This document shows positions 34,436 through 43,700 of a DNA stretch of 64,000 bases, piece after piece (the stretch's first letter is position 1; the number at the start of each line of letters is the position of its first letter). The notes under the pieces were generated by a model. It worked only from the letters and a program-made list of their open reading frames with translations, was not told the origin of the DNA and ran no database searches. The position numbers and the translations under genes were made by a program. The DNA is from Simkaniaceae bacterium (GTDB lineage: Bacteria; Chlamydiota; Chlamydiia; Chlamydiales; Simkaniaceae), in assembly GCA_028281675.1 (NCBI GenBank), contig JANQJL010000091.1, positions 27,006 through 91,005 of the forward strand, written 5' to 3'.

Positions 34436-35899
34436 TTAGAAGAAGAAAAAGCTTTCGATTAGTGAGAGAATCTCTTCGTCATTGATGGGGGATACCGACC
34501 ACGATTTCAACTGTCTGATAGCTTGCTGGGCAAACATCTCATAACCATAGACAACATCTCCCCCCTTATTTTGGGCAATATTTAGAAACTTTGTCTCTTT
34601 CGGATAGGTGATGATATCAAATGCAATCGTTTTTTCTTTGATCAGTTCAGGTGGGATTGCAATCTCTCCAATCTTTGGAGACATCCCGACAGCTGTGGTA
34701 TTGATGATCATATCGTATGGGCAGCTATCAATCTGATCGATAGGAATTGCTGCGCCCTCGATCTGACGTGCTATATTTTGAGCTTTTTCAGAGGTTCTAT
34801 TAGCCACAATGACTCTACCGCCTCGGGCACTTGCTTCCGCTGCAATGGCTTTAGCGGCTCCTCCAGCGCCAATAATCAAAACAGTTTTTTCTGCGACCTT
34901 CCCTTTTTTTTCTAAAGCATCAAGGGCTCCCCCACCGTCAGTATTCATCCCAAACCACTCGACTCCCTTCTTAATCAGCGTATTGATCGCCCCAATTTTT
35001 TTTGCTTGAGGATCAATTGCTGACAGATGGGGGGCAACCTTTTCTTTCAGAGGCATGGTGACACTAAAACCAACAAAAGGGAGATGTTCAATGAGGGAAA
35101 AGAACCCTGGAATTTCAGTTGGTTTTAGGGGGAACTTCACGTAAACAGCATTTTTCTTAAGCTTCCTAAAGATTTGATTGTGGCACAGGTGGCCAATACT
35201 CTTATCGATAGGATCACCAATGAGGGCATAAATCGCTGTTTCTCTATTTAGCTGGTGATAGTGGTAAATATCTATAAGTTCTGAGAGAGGTACTTGACCT
35301 GGAGCAGTTTTTTGATTGAGTATTGTATAGGTCAGAGGGGCATCGACAATGGGGCCTAAAATCCGGGTGATTGCTCCCATTTCTCCCATACACATTCCAG
35401 CAACATTTTGATGCCTTTTTACAAAGGCAAGCATCCGGAGAGCATCAAGAGAAGAGTTAGCCATCGTTGCGATCTTATAAATCGAAGAGGGAAATCGGTT
35501 CAACTTCTTGAGGACTTCTTCTAGGTTCTCAGGGGTTTTTTCGAAATTATGATAGGAGGCAATGATTGCAATGTCAGGATCAATCTTATCAGCGAACTCG
35601 CAGTCATATTCAAGATCGACGTAATCAGGTTTTAAAGTAAGAAGCTCGAGTAGTTTTTCCTCTCTTTCTCGCTCATTTCCCTGAAATTCTCCACCATGAG
35701 ATTTTTTTCTAAGAGTGAAAATAATAGGAAGCTTGCAAGCGCTTTTAAGCTTAGAAACATGGGAAAGGTCAATTTTTTCCATTAAATCGAGGCGAAACTC
35801 AATGGCCTCTCCCTCTTTCCCTGCAGCTCGAATCGAGGTCTTAGCTTCTTCAAATTTTCCTTGCACACTAACAACTAACATTTCCTTCTTATAACCCAT
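34436..35899 (-). CDS. aroDE: Bifunctional 3-dehydroquinate dehydratase / shikimate dehydrogenase
   Basis: A 487-residue fusion. Residues 1-about 215 are a type I dehydroquinase with a Schiff-base lysine in SSIYKIATMANS and catalytic His in IASYHNFEKTP. Residues about 220-487 are shikimate dehydrogenase with NAD(P)-binding GAGGAAKAIAAE and the NTTAVGMSP block. The two catalyse steps 3 and 4 of the shikimate pathway. Such a fusion is found in plants and Chlamydiae, and it is one of the best taxonomic indicators in the window. The gene runs divergently from the rest of the cluster, with 47 bases between the two starts. Confidence 0.96.
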   Translation of the reverse strand: MGYKKEMLVVSVQGKFEEAKTSIRAAGKEGEAIEFRLDLMEKIDLSHVSKLKSACKLPIIFTLRKKSHGGEFQGNEREREEKLLELLTLKPDYVDLEYDCEFADKIDPDIAIIASYHNFEKTPENLEEVLKKLNRFPSSIYKIATMANSSLDALRMLAFVKRHQNVAGMCMGEMGAITRILGPIVDAPLTYTILNQKTAPGQVPLSELIDIYHYHQLNRETAIYALIGDPIDKSIGHLCHNQIFRKLKKNAVYVKFPLKPTEIPGFFSLIEHLPFVGFSVTMPLKEKVAPHLSAIDPQAKKIGAINTLIKKGVEWFGMNTDGGGALDALEKKGKVAEKTVLIIGAGGAAKAIAAEASARGGRVIVANRTSEKAQNIARQIEGAAIPIDQIDSCPYDMIINTTAVGMSPKIGEIAIPPELIKEKTIAFDIITYPKETKFLNIAQNKGGDVVYGYEMFAQQAIRQLKSWSVSPINDEEILSLIESFFFF

Positions 35900-35946
35900 A
35901 GAGGAATTCTTGCAAATCTATCCCTTTTCAGGTATATATTAGAGAT

Positions 35947-36732
35947 ATGGTCATCCTCACCCTAGGCCCGCAGGGCTCCTTTTCTCATGAAGCTGCAACC
36001 AAGCTCCACCCTAAAAAAAAGATCGACTTTGCCAGCTCTATTGATGAAGTGTTCTTCCGCCTAGCTGAAAAAGAGATTTCTGAAGCGATTATTCCAATTG
36101 AGAAGGGAGACCGCTTTATTGAAGGGTCGATTGCAAATCTTATGAAATATGACTTTTCCATTACCCGCAAAACCACCATGAAAATTAGCTATCACTTAGT
36201 TGCAAGGGAAGAGCCAATAGATCACCTATTTGTTGACCCCTATTCTTTGGAAGGGTGTCGGACAAAAATTAAAGAACTTTGCAGAAGAGCGAAAAAGGTC
36301 AATACACCCGCAATGGCCTATTCAGCAATCCAATATAAGGCCCTTCCGAAAAAAAGTGCAGCTATTGTATCCCCTTATGCCGCTAGCTATTATGATCTCC
36401 CTATTTTTGCTGAAAATATCGAAGATGATGAAGAAAATTTTGCCACCTTCTTTGCGATTGGAAAATCCCCTCCTAAAAAAAAGAAAAAAAATGGGACGGC
36501 CTTCCTTATTTTTAGTGATCCAATGGCCACTATTGCCAAACAAATTTCTGAAGAGGTCCATGAAAGAAAGATCCCTTTGCTAAAATTAAAAAATCTCCTT
36601 TTACAAGAAGGGCATACTCCTCTATATTTTATGGAAGTTGAAGGACATTTAGAAGAACGGATGATTCGTTCTCTCTTTGAAGTCCTTAGCGATAAATATT
36701 TGATTAAACATCTTGGATCTTATCCTCTATGA
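35947..36732 (+). CDS. pheA: Prephenate dehydratase-like protein with altered active-site motifs
   Basis: A 261-residue protein with the PheA layout: LGPQGSFSHEAA at the N-terminus, two periplasmic-binding-like lobes and an ACT-like C-terminus. Prephenate dehydratase makes phenylpyruvate, the last-but-one step to phenylalanine. Two usually invariant motifs are changed: the PIENS element reads PIEKGDRFIEGS (residues 50-61) and the catalytic TRF reads TFF (167-169). A Lys-rich linker from an A-tract (residues 176-181) joins the ACT region. Its stop overlaps the start of aroB. The enzyme may have altered activity; family membership itself is clear. Confidence 0.82.
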   Translation: MVILTLGPQGSFSHEAATKLHPKKKIDFASSIDEVFFRLAEKEISEAIIPIEKGDRFIEGSIANLMKYDFSITRKTTMKISYHLVAREEPIDHLFVDPYSLEGCRTKIKELCRRAKKVNTPAMAYSAIQYKALPKKSAAIVSPYAASYYDLPIFAENIEDDEENFATFFAIGKSPPKKKKKNGTAFLIFSDPMATIAKQISEEVHERKIPLLKLKNLLLQEGHTPLYFMEVEGHLEERMIRSLFEVLSDKYLIKHLGSYPL

Positions 36733-37820
36733 AGACGACTAGACCTCCCATCTATTTCGAGAAGGACCTTCTTGAAGAGGAAAAATTTCTAAAAATCCTT
36801 AAAAAGCACCGCGGACGTTTTGCCCTTATCACTGACGAAAAGGTAGCTTCTCTATATAGCGAGCCCTTTCTCACCTTTATGAAGGAGCATGAGTTTGATT
36901 GCACCCTTGTCACATTTCGTGGGGGAGAAAAGTCTAAGACACGAAAATCTAAAGAAATGCTCGAAGATAAGCTACTTGAAAAACAAATGGGAAGAGATAC
37001 CCTCCTCATCGCTCTTGGGGGTGGTGTTGTCACCGATCTTTGTGGTTTTGTTGCCTCCACCTATTGCCGGGGCGTCCCCTATATTTCCATCCCTACCTCT
37101 CTTCTAGGGATGGTCGATGCAAGTATTGGGGGAAAGACAGGGGTTAACGTCAAAGAGGGAAAAAATGTCATTGGAACCATCTATCCCCCCTTAGCGGTTT
37201 TCATCGATTTTTCGATGCTCACTACCTTGTCTGATAAAGAGATCCTTTGTGGAAGCGCTGAAATTGTGAAGCATGGACTGATCGCTGACAGGCGCCTCTT
37301 AAGCGAACTTGTGGAAGATCTCGATAAGTGGCAACAGCGAGACCTTGATTTCCTAAAAAAAATAATCATAAAAAGCTGCAAGATTAAACAGAAAATTGTT
37401 AACCGCGACCTGAAAGAAGGGGGAGAGCGGCGGATCCTTAACTTTGGCCACACCATTGGGCATGCGATTGAAGCGATTGAAGGATATACCCTCTCTCATG
37501 GTGAAGCCATAGCAATTGGGATGATTGTAGAGTCCCTTATCTCTCAGAAATTAAGCTATCTTGATGAAGGAGATTTTGATGAGATTTATGAGCTTATTAA
37601 ACAAATGGGTTTCCCCCTAAAGCTCTCAGATAAAGTGACCCTCTCCTCCATGAAAAATGCAATGGGACACGACAAAAAAGGAGAAAGAGCTATTCCCCGT
37701 TTTGTCATCCTAAATGGAATAGGGAAAGTGCAAAGCTTTAAAGGGGCCTTCTGCACCACCCTTGAAGAGTCCCTCCTTGATGAAGTTCTTGGTTGGATGG
37801 TTGCGGAGTTCAACCGATGA
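36729..37820 (+). CDS. aroB: 3-dehydroquinate synthase
   Basis: A 363-residue enzyme converting DAHP to 3-dehydroquinate. NAD-binding GGGVVTDLCGFVASTYCRGV, the substrate region SLLGMVDASIGGKTGVN, and the metal ligands in ILNFGHTIGHAIEA and LSHGEAIAIGM are all present. Four-base overlaps with pheA upstream (ATGA) and aroA downstream indicate one operon. Confidence 0.97.
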   Translation: MKTTRPPIYFEKDLLEEEKFLKILKKHRGRFALITDEKVASLYSEPFLTFMKEHEFDCTLVTFRGGEKSKTRKSKEMLEDKLLEKQMGRDTLLIALGGGVVTDLCGFVASTYCRGVPYISIPTSLLGMVDASIGGKTGVNVKEGKNVIGTIYPPLAVFIDFSMLTTLSDKEILCGSAEIVKHGLIADRRLLSELVEDLDKWQQRDLDFLKKIIIKSCKIKQKIVNRDLKEGGERRILNFGHTIGHAIEAIEGYTLSHGEAIAIGMIVESLISQKLSYLDEGDFDEIYELIKQMGFPLKLSDKVTLSSMKNAMGHDKKGERAIPRFVILNGIGKVQSFKGAFCTTLEESLLDEVLGWMVAEFNR

Positions 37821-39085
37821 AATATAGAGTCCAAAAAAGCCCCCTTTCAGGAACCATTGAAATCCCCCCCTCAAAATCTCACACCCACCGCGCCCTTTTA
37901 TTTGCTCTCTTAGCAAATGGAACTTCCCGCATAGATAAATATCTCGACACCCCCGATAGCGCAGCGATGTTAAAAACCATTGAGCAGCTTGGCGCAAAAG
38001 TTAAAAAGTCAGAAAATTGGCTAGAAATTGAAGGGGTTGGTCCTCAATTGCACCCCCCTGAAGATGTGATCAACGCCAGCAATTCTGGAATCATCCTCCG
38101 CTTTATTGGAGCCCTAGCCGCTTTGATCCCCACCTATACTGTCATTACAGGTGATCATTCCATTCGAACCCGTCGCCCCGTTAAACCTCTTCTTGACGCA
38201 CTGAATGAGCTCGGCACTCTTGCAGAGAGTATGGGAGGCGATGGCTATGCTCCTATTATCATTAAGGGATCCTTAGCTGGAGGCAAATGCTCCCTTGACG
38301 GACAAGATTCTCAGCCTGTCTCAGCTCTCCTTATCGCCACCTCTTTTGCAAGCGCCCCTTCTGAAATCACAGTGAAAAACCCCGGAGAAAAACCCTGGAT
38401 CGATCTCACCCTTTCTTGGTTTGATTTTCTAAAACTCCCCTACGAAAACAAAGACTACACCCATTATCGCATTCCAGGGGGAGCATCTTTTTCTGGGTTT
38501 AACTATACCGTTCCCGGTGACTTTAGCTCTCTTGCCTTTCCTGTTGCCGCCGCTCTCATCACACAAAGTGAGATCACCATTGATAATGTTGCTATGGAGG
38601 ATGTTCAAGGTGATAAAAAGCTCCTCGAAGCACTTAAGCAAATGGGAGCTAAGTTCGAGACCGTAGGACGATCTCTTAACATAAAAAAAAGTGGTCCTCT
38701 TAAAGGTTGCACCCTCGATATTAATGACTATATCGATGCGATTACCATCTTGGCAGTGATCGGATGTTATGCAGAGGGAGAAACGATCCTGACAAACGCT
38801 GCAATCGCCCGAAAAAAAGAGTGCGATCGGATCCATGCGATTACAACAGAGCTGAAAAAGATGGGAGCTGATATAGAAGAAAAAGAAGATGGCCTTATTG
38901 TTAGACGCTCCAAACTTAAAGGAGCAACCCTAGAGACCTACCACGATCATCGGATGGTGATGTCTCTTACTGTTGCAGCTCTTGGCGCAGAGGGAGAATC
39001 GACTATCGAAGGGGTCGAGTGCGTGGCAAAAACCTATCCTAACTTTAAAAAGCATATGAAACAGCTTGGAGCAAACGTGCAATGA
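37817..39085 (+). CDS. aroA: 3-phosphoshikimate 1-carboxyvinyltransferase (EPSP synthase)
   Basis: A 422-residue enzyme from the ATG at 37817 (inside the aroB stop). It has the N-terminal PPSKSHTHRALLFALLANGTS block, ASNSGIILRF and the C-terminal HDHRMVMSLTVAALGA. The frame extends to 37793 but that would lengthen the overlap and has no site. It adds enolpyruvate to shikimate-3-phosphate. It overlaps aroK by four bases. Confidence 0.97.
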   Translation: MKYRVQKSPLSGTIEIPPSKSHTHRALLFALLANGTSRIDKYLDTPDSAAMLKTIEQLGAKVKKSENWLEIEGVGPQLHPPEDVINASNSGIILRFIGALAALIPTYTVITGDHSIRTRRPVKPLLDALNELGTLAESMGGDGYAPIIIKGSLAGGKCSLDGQDSQPVSALLIATSFASAPSEITVKNPGEKPWIDLTLSWFDFLKLPYENKDYTHYRIPGGASFSGFNYTVPGDFSSLAFPVAAALITQSEITIDNVAMEDVQGDKKLLEALKQMGAKFETVGRSLNIKKSGPLKGCTLDINDYIDAITILAVIGCYAEGETILTNAAIARKKECDRIHAITTELKKMGADIEEKEDGLIVRRSKLKGATLETYHDHRMVMSLTVAALGAEGESTIEGVECVAKTYPNFKKHMKQLGANVQ

Positions 39086-39615
39086 ATACAGTTCTCTTCG
39101 GCATTAAAGGGTGCGGCAAAACAACCTTTGGAAAACAACTCGCCACAAAACTTGGCTCAGCTTTTATCGACACCGATCATCTTATTGAAGAGGTCTACCA
39201 AGTCAACCGACAAAAGAAGCTCACCTGTCGCCAAATCTATGAAGAAGTAGGTCCCGTCCCTTTTCGCGCCCTTGAATACGAAGTGATACAATCTCTTCAA
39301 GATGTGCAAAACTCAGTGATTGCTGTTGGCGGTGGCGCCATGCTCCTCCATGAAAATATCGATGCACTAAGGAAAAACAGCTACCTTATCTATCTCACAT
39401 TTGATCGTGAGCCCCTTAAAAAGCGGGTCCTTGGAGAAGATCCCCTCCCCCCCTTCATTGATCCAAACGACCCCGAATCCTCTTTTGACAAAATGTATGA
39501 TGAGCGCGATGATTTTTATAAGAAAATTGGAGCAAAAGAGATCAACGTCACCACCCTAAAAGATGAAGAAGTGATCAAAAAAATCTGTGAGCTTAGAAAA
39601 GATGGCAAGCAATAG
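39082..39615 (+). CDS. aroK: Shikimate kinase
   Basis: A 177-residue kinase with the P-loop GIKGCGKTTFGKQLA, DTD shikimate-binding residues (FIDTDHLIEE) and the VIAVGGGAML glycine motif. It phosphorylates shikimate for the EPSP synthase encoded just upstream. ATGA overlap with aroA and a 14-base overlap with aroC show tight operon structure. Confidence 0.95.
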   Translation: MNTVLFGIKGCGKTTFGKQLATKLGSAFIDTDHLIEEVYQVNRQKKLTCRQIYEEVGPVPFRALEYEVIQSLQDVQNSVIAVGGGAMLLHENIDALRKNSYLIYLTFDREPLKKRVLGEDPLPPFIDPNDPESSFDKMYDERDDFYKKIGAKEINVTTLKDEEVIKKICELRKDGKQ

Positions 39616-40681
39616 CTTTGGAACGCTTTTTCGGATCACCACATGGGGAGAATCCCACGGAAAAGGGATTGGTGTTGTCATCGACGGGTGTCCGGCAGGT
39701 CTTCCTCTCACCGATGAAGATGTCCAGCATGAGCTTGAAAAAAGGGCCGGTGGGAAAACCCCCTACACCACACCCCGCAAAGAAAAAGACCACGCCGAAA
39801 TCTTCTCAGGGACCTTCGAGGGAAAAACAACCGGCGCCCCCATCTCCATCATCATCTTCAATAACGACATTGACTCCTCCAAGTACGAGCCGATCAAAGA
39901 CCTCATGCGCCCAGGTCACGCAAGCTTCACCTACCTCAAAAAATATGGAATCTTCGACTACCGCGGCGCTGGCCGTGCTTCCGCCCGAGAAACCGCCTGC
40001 CGCGTAGCAGCCGGCGCTGTCGCAAAAAAGCTCCTCTCTCATCATAACATTACCCTCACTGCCTATATTCAGGCTATCGGTCCCATTACCATCTCATCCA
40101 TCGATAAAAAAGTGCTGCAAGAAAGTCCCATCTTTTGCCCCGACAAAGTTGCTGGTGAAAAAATGATTGCTGCCATTGAAAAAGCAAAAGAAGAGAAAGA
40201 TTCTCTTGGTGGCATTATTGAATGCACTGCTGAAAACCTCCCCATCGGTCTTGGCGATCCGGTCTATGAAAAGCTCGAAGCAAACCTTGCAAAGGCGATG
40301 CTCACCCTTCCAGCAACCAAAGGATTTGAAATTGGTGAAGGTTTTAACGCTGCCCGCCTCAAAGGGTCGGAGCATAACGATGGTTTTACTACAGATGCCT
40401 CAGGGACAATCGTTCTTGCCTCCAATCATGCCGGTGGGACTCTTGGCGGTATCTCCACAGGGCTTCCTCTCACCTTCCGCGTCCCCTTTAAGCCCACCTC
40501 AAGCATCGAAAAGCCTCAGCAAACCGTTAATATTTCTGGCGAAGCCCAAACCTTTCAGCTCCCTGCGGGTTCCCGTCATGATCCATGCGTCACCATCCGC
40601 GCCGTTCCTGTCGTCGAGGCGATGGCCGCACTCACACTCGCCGATGCCCTCCTTATGGCTTTGGTGCAAAAGCCTTGTTAA
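39602..40681 (+). CDS. aroC: Chorismate synthase
   Basis: A 359-residue enzyme starting at the ATG at 39602 (MASNSFGTLFRITTWGESHG). FMN-binding and catalytic motifs are visible: GESHGKGIG, YRGAGRASARETACRVAAGAVAK in parts, and SRHDPCVTIRAVPVVEAM near the end. It makes chorismate, the end of the common pathway. It closes the operon; a prephenate-forming chorismate mutase and DAHP synthase are not in the window. Confidence 0.97.
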   Translation: MASNSFGTLFRITTWGESHGKGIGVVIDGCPAGLPLTDEDVQHELEKRAGGKTPYTTPRKEKDHAEIFSGTFEGKTTGAPISIIIFNNDIDSSKYEPIKDLMRPGHASFTYLKKYGIFDYRGAGRASARETACRVAAGAVAKKLLSHHNITLTAYIQAIGPITISSIDKKVLQESPIFCPDKVAGEKMIAAIEKAKEEKDSLGGIIECTAENLPIGLGDPVYEKLEANLAKAMLTLPATKGFEIGEGFNAARLKGSEHNDGFTTDASGTIVLASNHAGGTLGGISTGLPLTFRVPFKPTSSIEKPQQTVNISGEAQTFQLPAGSRHDPCVTIRAVPVVEAMAALTLADALLMALVQKPC

Positions 40682-40724
40682 TAACCCAATAGACGACATG
40701 CTGCTTATACAGAAGGGCTTTTAT

Positions 40725-43700
40725 TCAAGTCATTTGACACTTATCTACACAAGTAAACTGATCCTCTCCATTTGGTTTATGAAATATTAAGAGAGAGTCG
40801 ACTGGTGGTTTAATACTTATATTAGACAGGGCAGCTACGATATCAACCTCAACAATAGAAACTCTTTTTACTTGAATAATTCTAATTTGCTTTTCATAAA
40901 GATTTGTGATACAGCTATTTAATAACTCAGGAACATGCTTGTAATGTAATTTAGCAGTTGTTTCATCCTTACTTAACTCCAGAAGGGTTTTTTGCACTGA
41001 AATAAAAGGAGGTTGCTTGGATTGATAATCGAGTTCTTGAATTTTTAAATTCTGAATACCATTAGATGAAGTTGCCTCAAAGCCCACCTTTTGATAACCA
41101 ATTAAGGGGCAATCATCCATAGAGAGAGCATCTAAGTCTAACTCTCCAAGGTGTCTTAAAGAGAATACCGATAATTCCTGACATTTCGAGAGGTTTAAAA
41201 CCTTCATATTTGGAAAACAGGCTTTTAAGCGAGGTAAAATTTTTTTTAAAGCCCAATCTTTCACAGGTACTCCCCCCAAAAACGAAATATTACGCATAAA
41301 TGGTGCAGCAGGAGAAAACCTTTTTCCTTCTTTTTCTTTAAAAAAGTTTTCAATAAATTTATTTTCCTCATTAGTACTAATATTAGGTTGGTAAGTTTTT
41401 ACTAAATTAAATAATTTTCTGTTTAAATTGTTCACTTGATCGGTTAAGTTATTTTTATTACCCAATACAATAATATGAGACTCTCTAAGAGCTTCATAAA
41501 CCTCATCCTCAGCGCCTTGATTTCTTGCACCCTCAATAATAAAGCAAGTAATATTTGGAAATAACTTTGCAATAGTTACGAGCTGGTCTTTGGTAAAAGT
41601 GCAATCTTTTAATTGAAGAGTATGAATTTTTGTAAAAATCTTCAAGCTCTCAAGAAAAGAATGATCACCACTAGTTCCCCATAAGCATTCTATTGGAAAT
41701 TTTTCCAAAGTAACTCGTTCAACTTCATGCTGTTTAGCCATAAATAGGAATGGGATTTTCTCCTTTTTATATTCAATAGCTATTGTCAACATCCCCTCAG
41801 GGTCTAAGAATTTAAGATCTACCTCTTTTATATCAACGTATGAAGGATCTGAGCTCAACTTTTCAAAGGGAGTCCTATATGGACTTTCGTCACTGGAATG
41901 CTTAAGGCGATTATATTCTGTCTCGTCGTTGTTGGCTACCATTCCCCATGTCTTATTAATTCCATAACTATCAGGAATAAGCGCCTTTGAATTGCCTTTC
42001 GTAACAAGGAAACGAATCCCTAGGTTAGGATCAATTTGCGCTTTGTGGGCATTTTTCCTATTAATTCGGGAAGTCCTCAGTAGAGCAAGCTGAGCTCGCG
42101 ATTCATCACGCTCCCGAGTAATTCTTGCAACCTCAGTCTCTTCTTGTTCGATGGCAGCCGCTAGTGCTTCTTCTTTTGTTCGAAGCAGCTCTCTGAGTCC
42201 TCGAAGCTCCTCATTAACCCTTGCAACCTCAGCCTCTTTTTGTTGTTTGGCAGCCGCTAGTGCTTCTTCACTTGCTTGAAGCTGAACCTGGAGCGTATCA
42301 TGCTCCCAACGAATCTCTTCAACCTCGGTATCTTTTTGTTGTTTGGCAGCCGCTAGTGCTTCTTCACTTGCTTGAAGCTGCTCTCTGAGTCCTCGAAGTT
42401 GCTCGTTAACCCTTGCAGCATCAGAATCTTTTTGTTGTTTGGCAGCCGCTAGTGCTTCTTCTTTTGTTCGAAGCAGCTCTCTAAGTCCTCGAAGTTCCTC
42501 ATTAACACTTGCAGTATCAGAATCTTTTTGTTCGATGGCAGCCGCTAGTGCTTCTTCACTTGCTTGAAGCTGCTCTCTGAGTCCTCGAAGTTGCTCATTA
42601 ACACTCGCAGTATCAGAATCTTTTTGTTTTTTTTCAAGCGTTGCCCTTGCAGCTACAAGCTCATCATCGCTCCTCGCTTTTGCAGTTGCAAGCTCGGCAG
42701 CTCTCTCCTCAAGCTCAGCGATTCTTGCTTGTTGTTCTGCAAGCGTCGCCCTTGCAGTTGCAAGCTCAGCAGCACTTCTTTCAAGCTCAGCATCGCTCCT
42801 CGCTATTGCAGCTTCAAGCTCGGCAGCTGTCTTCTCAAGCGCAGCGCTTCTTGCTCGTTGTTCTCTAAGCGTTGCCACCGCAGTTACAAGCTCAGCATCG
42901 CTCCTCTCTATTGCAGCTTCAAACTCGGCAGCTGTCTTCTCAAGCGCAGCGCTTCTTGCTCGTTGTTCTCTAAGCATTGCCACCGCAGTTACAAGCTCAG
43001 CATCGCTCCTCTCTATTGCAGCTTCAAACTCGGCAGCTGTCCCCTCAAGCGCAGCGATTCTTGCTCGTTGTTCTCCAAGCGATGCCCTTGCAGTTGCAAG
43101 CTCAGCATCGCTCCTTGCTCCTGCAGCTTCAAACTCGGCAGCTGCCTCCTTAAGCGTAGCGATTATTGCTTGTTGTTTTTCAAGCCTTGCCTTCGCATTT
43201 GCAACCTCAGCGTCTTTTTGTTCTGCAAGCCTTGCCTTCGCTTTTGCAATGTCGGAATCTTTTTGTTCGATGGCAGCCGCTAGTGCTTCTTCTTTTGTTC
43301 GAAGCAGCTCTCTGAGTCCTTGAAGTTGCTCATTAACACTCGCAGCACCAGAATCTTTTTGTTCGATGGGAACCGCTAGATTTCTTTCCCCTGTAGGTGG
43401 AAACTCAGCATCATCCTTATCAAGCTTATCAGCGCCCCTCGCAATCTCATCAAGTACTCCCTGTTGTTCTTCAAGCGTTTCCTCAAGCGCAGCGATTCTT
43501 GTTTGTTTTTTTTCAAGCGTTTCCTCAAGCTCAGCGATTCTTGCTTGTTCTTTTGCAAGCGATGCTTTTGTAGTTGTAAGCTCGGCAGCTCTCTCCTCAA
43601 GCTTAGCGATTTTTGCTTGTTCTTTTGCAAGCGATGCTTTTGTAGTTGCAAGCTCGGCAGCTCTCTCCTCAAGCTTAGCGATTTTTACTTGTTCTTTTGC

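Noticed and set aside
39618..40790. 129- and 207-codon shadow frames over aroC.
   Set aside because: aroC is unmistakable in the other frame; these are GC-skew artefacts.
42154..43169. Regularly spaced repeats that might be a CRISPR array.
   Set aside because: Periods of 96 and 105 bp have no short unique spacers, both are multiples of three and lie in one reading frame encoding a coiled coil.
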